DNA from: Bacteroides sp. An322
GTDB lineage: Bacteria; Bacteroidota; Bacteroidia; Bacteroidales; Bacteroidaceae
Length of the DNA: 46,662 bases
Direction: 5' to 3'
Assembly (NCBI RefSeq): GCF_002161765.1
Contig: NZ_NFIN01000024.1
Location: forward strand, 1-46,662
Under the pieces are notes generated by a model. That model had not been told where the DNA came from. It made no database searches and saw nothing but the letters and a program-made list of their open reading frames with translations. This document shows positions 44,777 through 46,662 of the stretch, piece after piece (within the stretch, counting starts at the first letter, position 1; each line of letters opens with the position of its first letter). The translations under genes were made by a program, and so were the position numbers.

Positions 44777-45838
44777 ATGATAAACAACATTCATATACAA
44801 AACTTTAGAGGCATCAAAGACTGTACAATAGATGACCTAAAACGAATCAATCTTCTTTTAGGCTACAATAATTGTGGAAAGTCGTCTGTTCTCGATGCTT
44901 TGTTCCTCTATACCAGCTCTACAAATCCCCGCTTCGCAATGACTATCAACTGGGTACGGAGATATATGCATAATGGTCCGGATAACATGATTTTAAATTT
45001 CTATCAACTGAATCCGGACGCCACTATACACCTGAACGGCATTTATGACAACGAAACCAAACGCAGTGTGGCAATTAAATACCACGAAGAGCTTTCGCCT
45101 ACCCTGCAAGTCCCGCGAAATAATGTCTCTGCCGGAAATGACAAAATTTATACTTTAAGCATGAAGACCACAATAGAACATACGGATAAATCTACAGAAA
45201 CATACGAAACAGCAATCCAGGCGTCAAGCTCACATCCAGAAAATACAGTAGTCAAAGATGCGCCTAAAACCTACAAAGAAACATTGCACTGCATCTACCA
45301 GACTGCTTCAGATCCCTATCATGACAATTCCCAACTTTATTCCGTTATCTTGAAAAACAAACAAGAAAAGTTTGTCATAGATATATTAAAAGAAATAGAA
45401 CCTAATCTGAAAGACATTGTACTTGCAGACGGAGAATTGCTTGTAGACATGGGGTTTGACAAACGCATTCCCATTCAGGTGTTAGGTGACGGCATACGCA
45501 AACTGCTTTCACTCATTATCAGCATCTACTATTGCAGCAACGGCATCCTGCTCGTTGACGAAATAGACAATGGCATACATTACAAATCAATGCCTGTCAT
45601 GTGGCGTGCCCTCCTCAAAGCCGCCAAAGAATACAACGTACAACTCTTTGCCACCACACACAACATTGACTCTCTACAGACCCTCTGTAAAGTAGTGGAA
45701 GAAAAAAAAGATTCATTGTGGGAAGAAAATATAAGAGTCTACACTTTACGCAAAACAAGTGATGACACACTAAAAGCCATTAAGAGCACTTATAAACAAT
45801 TCAATCACTTAATCAATCAAGAAATTGAAATAAGATGA
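44777..45838 (+). CDS. ABC/OLD-like AAA ATPase, pair 2
   Basis: The ATG at 44777 begins MINNIHIQNFRGIKD, the usual opening of RecF/OLD-type ATPases; an upstream frame to 44735 lacks this. The 353-residue protein has Walker A GYNNCGKSS (29-37), signature LGDGIRKLLSL (236-246), Walker B GILLVDEIDNGIHY (256-269) and H-loop ATTHN (292-296), all apparently intact. Its stop overlaps the partner's start (ATGA at 45835). It probably gates or targets the TOPRIM-like partner. A role in phage defence is inferred from family resemblance. Confidence 0.85.
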   Translation: MINNIHIQNFRGIKDCTIDDLKRINLLLGYNNCGKSSVLDALFLYTSSTNPRFAMTINWVRRYMHNGPDNMILNFYQLNPDATIHLNGIYDNETKRSVAIKYHEELSPTLQVPRNNVSAGNDKIYTLSMKTTIEHTDKSTETYETAIQASSSHPENTVVKDAPKTYKETLHCIYQTASDPYHDNSQLYSVILKNKQEKFVIDILKEIEPNLKDIVLADGELLVDMGFDKRIPIQVLGDGIRKLLSLIISIYYCSNGILLVDEIDNGIHYKSMPVMWRALLKAAKEYNVQLFATTHNIDSLQTLCKVVEEKKDSLWEENIRVYTLRKTSDDTLKAIKSTYKQFNHLINQEIEIR

Positions 45839-46491
45839 TACGGATTTTCATAGAAAGCGGAGTAAATAAGGCATTAGATAGAGGCAAAGAGACAACGAAT
45901 GAACAAGATTTCGTAGAAAAGTTTATCTTATATCATTTCCCTCAGATGAGATTAGAAGATTTTGAAATCATTGGTACTGGTGGAAAAGATAAATTAGGAA
46001 ATACTGCACTTAAGTTTATTGAAAACACAATAGACGGAGGTACAAATATTGTAATTTTTGATGCCGATACATCGAGTAACAAAGGCGGATTCTCCAAAAG
46101 AAAAGCTGAAATTCTCAAAGCAAAAGAAGACTACAACATCGAATTCGACCTATTCTTATGGCCCAACAATCACGCAGATGGTGATTTTGAATCAATGTTA
46201 CTGCAAATAACCCAACATGAACATCGAGGTCTTATAGATTGCTACCGGAAGTATGAAAAGAGTGTCACACGGCTAGATCGAGGAAAAAAACTCTATCAAA
46301 CCTCAGGAAGAAAAGGCGAAATATTCAGTTACATTGCATCTTTAAGAAAAACCAGAAAAGAAAATGAAAAGTTCGGCAAGGGATATTGGGCATTTCAAAA
46401 TCCCAAATACTGGGATTTAGATTCAGCATATTTGCAACCGTTAAAAGAATTTCTAAAGAAATATCTTACAAACTGTAAGCATTCAATTTAG
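45835..46491 (+). CDS. TOPRIM-like protein (DUF3226 type), partner of pair 2
   Basis: The 218-residue protein has the TOPRIM-like acidic pattern: IFIESG (E7), NEQDFVEKF, GTGGKDKL (47-54), and NIVIFDADTS (D76, D78), then FLWPNNHADGDFESML. This is the design of DUF3226/OLD-family TOPRIM nucleases, which cut DNA or RNA with two metal ions. The gene starts within the ATPase stop codon. The last 16 residues are basic (LKKYLTNCKHSI). Its intact state contrasts with the split partner of pair 1. Confidence 0.8.
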   Translation: MIRIFIESGVNKALDRGKETTNEQDFVEKFILYHFPQMRLEDFEIIGTGGKDKLGNTALKFIENTIDGGTNIVIFDADTSSNKGGFSKRKAEILKAKEDYNIEFDLFLWPNNHADGDFESMLLQITQHEHRGLIDCYRKYEKSVTRLDRGKKLYQTSGRKGEIFSYIASLRKTRKENEKFGKGYWAFQNPKYWDLDSAYLQPLKEFLKKYLTNCKHSI

Positions 46492-46510
46492 GACTATAAA
46501 ATAGAATGCT

Positions 46511-46662
46511 TATCTTCGCGGCAGTTCAGCTTGGGATTTCATCGGAACTTTTAAAAAAAATCTTTAACGGGTGCAGGGACTATGTGAATATGGTTCCGGC
46601 AAGAATCGCTTTGGCTGCAAGCCAGTGTTAATTTTCAAAACTAATTTTTAACATAACTCGAT
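46511..46662 (+). promoter_or_regulatory. Promoter box and leader of a gene beyond the window
   Basis: TATCTTCG at 46511-46518 resembles the -7 box. The 144 nt after it contain only short frames (for example ATG 46596, 13 codons) and no gene start I can support. It may be the leader of the rest of the capsule locus. Confidence 0.4.

Overview
The window looks like chromosomal DNA from a gut Bacteroidales bacterium (Bacteroides, Phocaeicola or a close relative). The evidence is: promoters of the Bacteroides type (TTTG, about 20 bp, TAnnTTTG) before many genes; few Shine-Dalgarno sites; a DUF4827-type lipoprotein next to glmM; a BT_0820-like HAD protein; and a Wza/Wzc/Ugd set typical of Bacteroides capsule loci. 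No species can be named from the sequence alone.

Layout. (1) 1-5.7 kb is a worn mobile-element zone. It holds the end of an insertion sequence that has cut a small HTH gene, two hypothetical genes, an AAA/DUF4143 ATPase, one intact and one truncated metallophosphoesterase, a relic of a mobile-element HTH gene, and about 1.2 kb of non-coding DNA with phased palindromes, 42-bp repeats and a nested dyad. (2) 5.7-15.4 kb is a visibly GC-rich redox/catabolic cluster: a Tat-signal amidohydrolase, two aldo/keto reductases (one with a ferredoxin-like tail), a YdeI-like protein, an ABM monooxygenase-like lipoprotein, a cupin, an ACMSD-like amidohydrolase, an AraC regulator, a flavin reductase and an FMN reductase. 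(3) 15.4-29.5 kb is a defence and toxin-antitoxin zone. It has a hipB with a broken hipA, an intact DUF262/DUF1524 (GmrSD-like) protein, a CoiA-like nuclease candidate, a second AAA/DUF4143 ATPase, relics of another DUF262 gene and apparently of hsdM, and a complete four-gene Wadjet-type (JetABCD) SMC system. The Wadjet block and the relics lie between two diverged copies of the 5' end of the DUF4143 ATPase gene. The zone stops at two identical tRNA-Lys(CUU) genes.

(4) 30-37.3 kb is ordinary core genome: a five-gene run (polyprenol-phosphate sugar transferase, dihydroorotase, free-standing MetH reactivation domain, membrane metallophosphoesterase, PlsC acyltransferase) facing a DUF4827 lipoprotein-glmM operon. 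(5) 37.5-42.6 kb opens a capsule/exopolysaccharide locus: HAD hydrolase, Wza-like export lipoprotein, Wzc tyrosine autokinase and UDP-glucose dehydrogenase.

(6) 42.7-46.5 kb holds the most interesting unit. Two consecutive gene pairs each consist of an ABC/OLD-like ATPase followed, with translational overlap, by a small TOPRIM-like protein. Each pair sits behind a near-identical promoter (same TTTG and TACCTTCG boxes, same 20-bp spacing, 26 identical bases). The first TOPRIM-like gene is split by a one-base shift in an A6 tract. The pairs resemble split OLD or PARIS-style ATPase-nuclease defence systems, but their role here is inferred from sequence architecture only.
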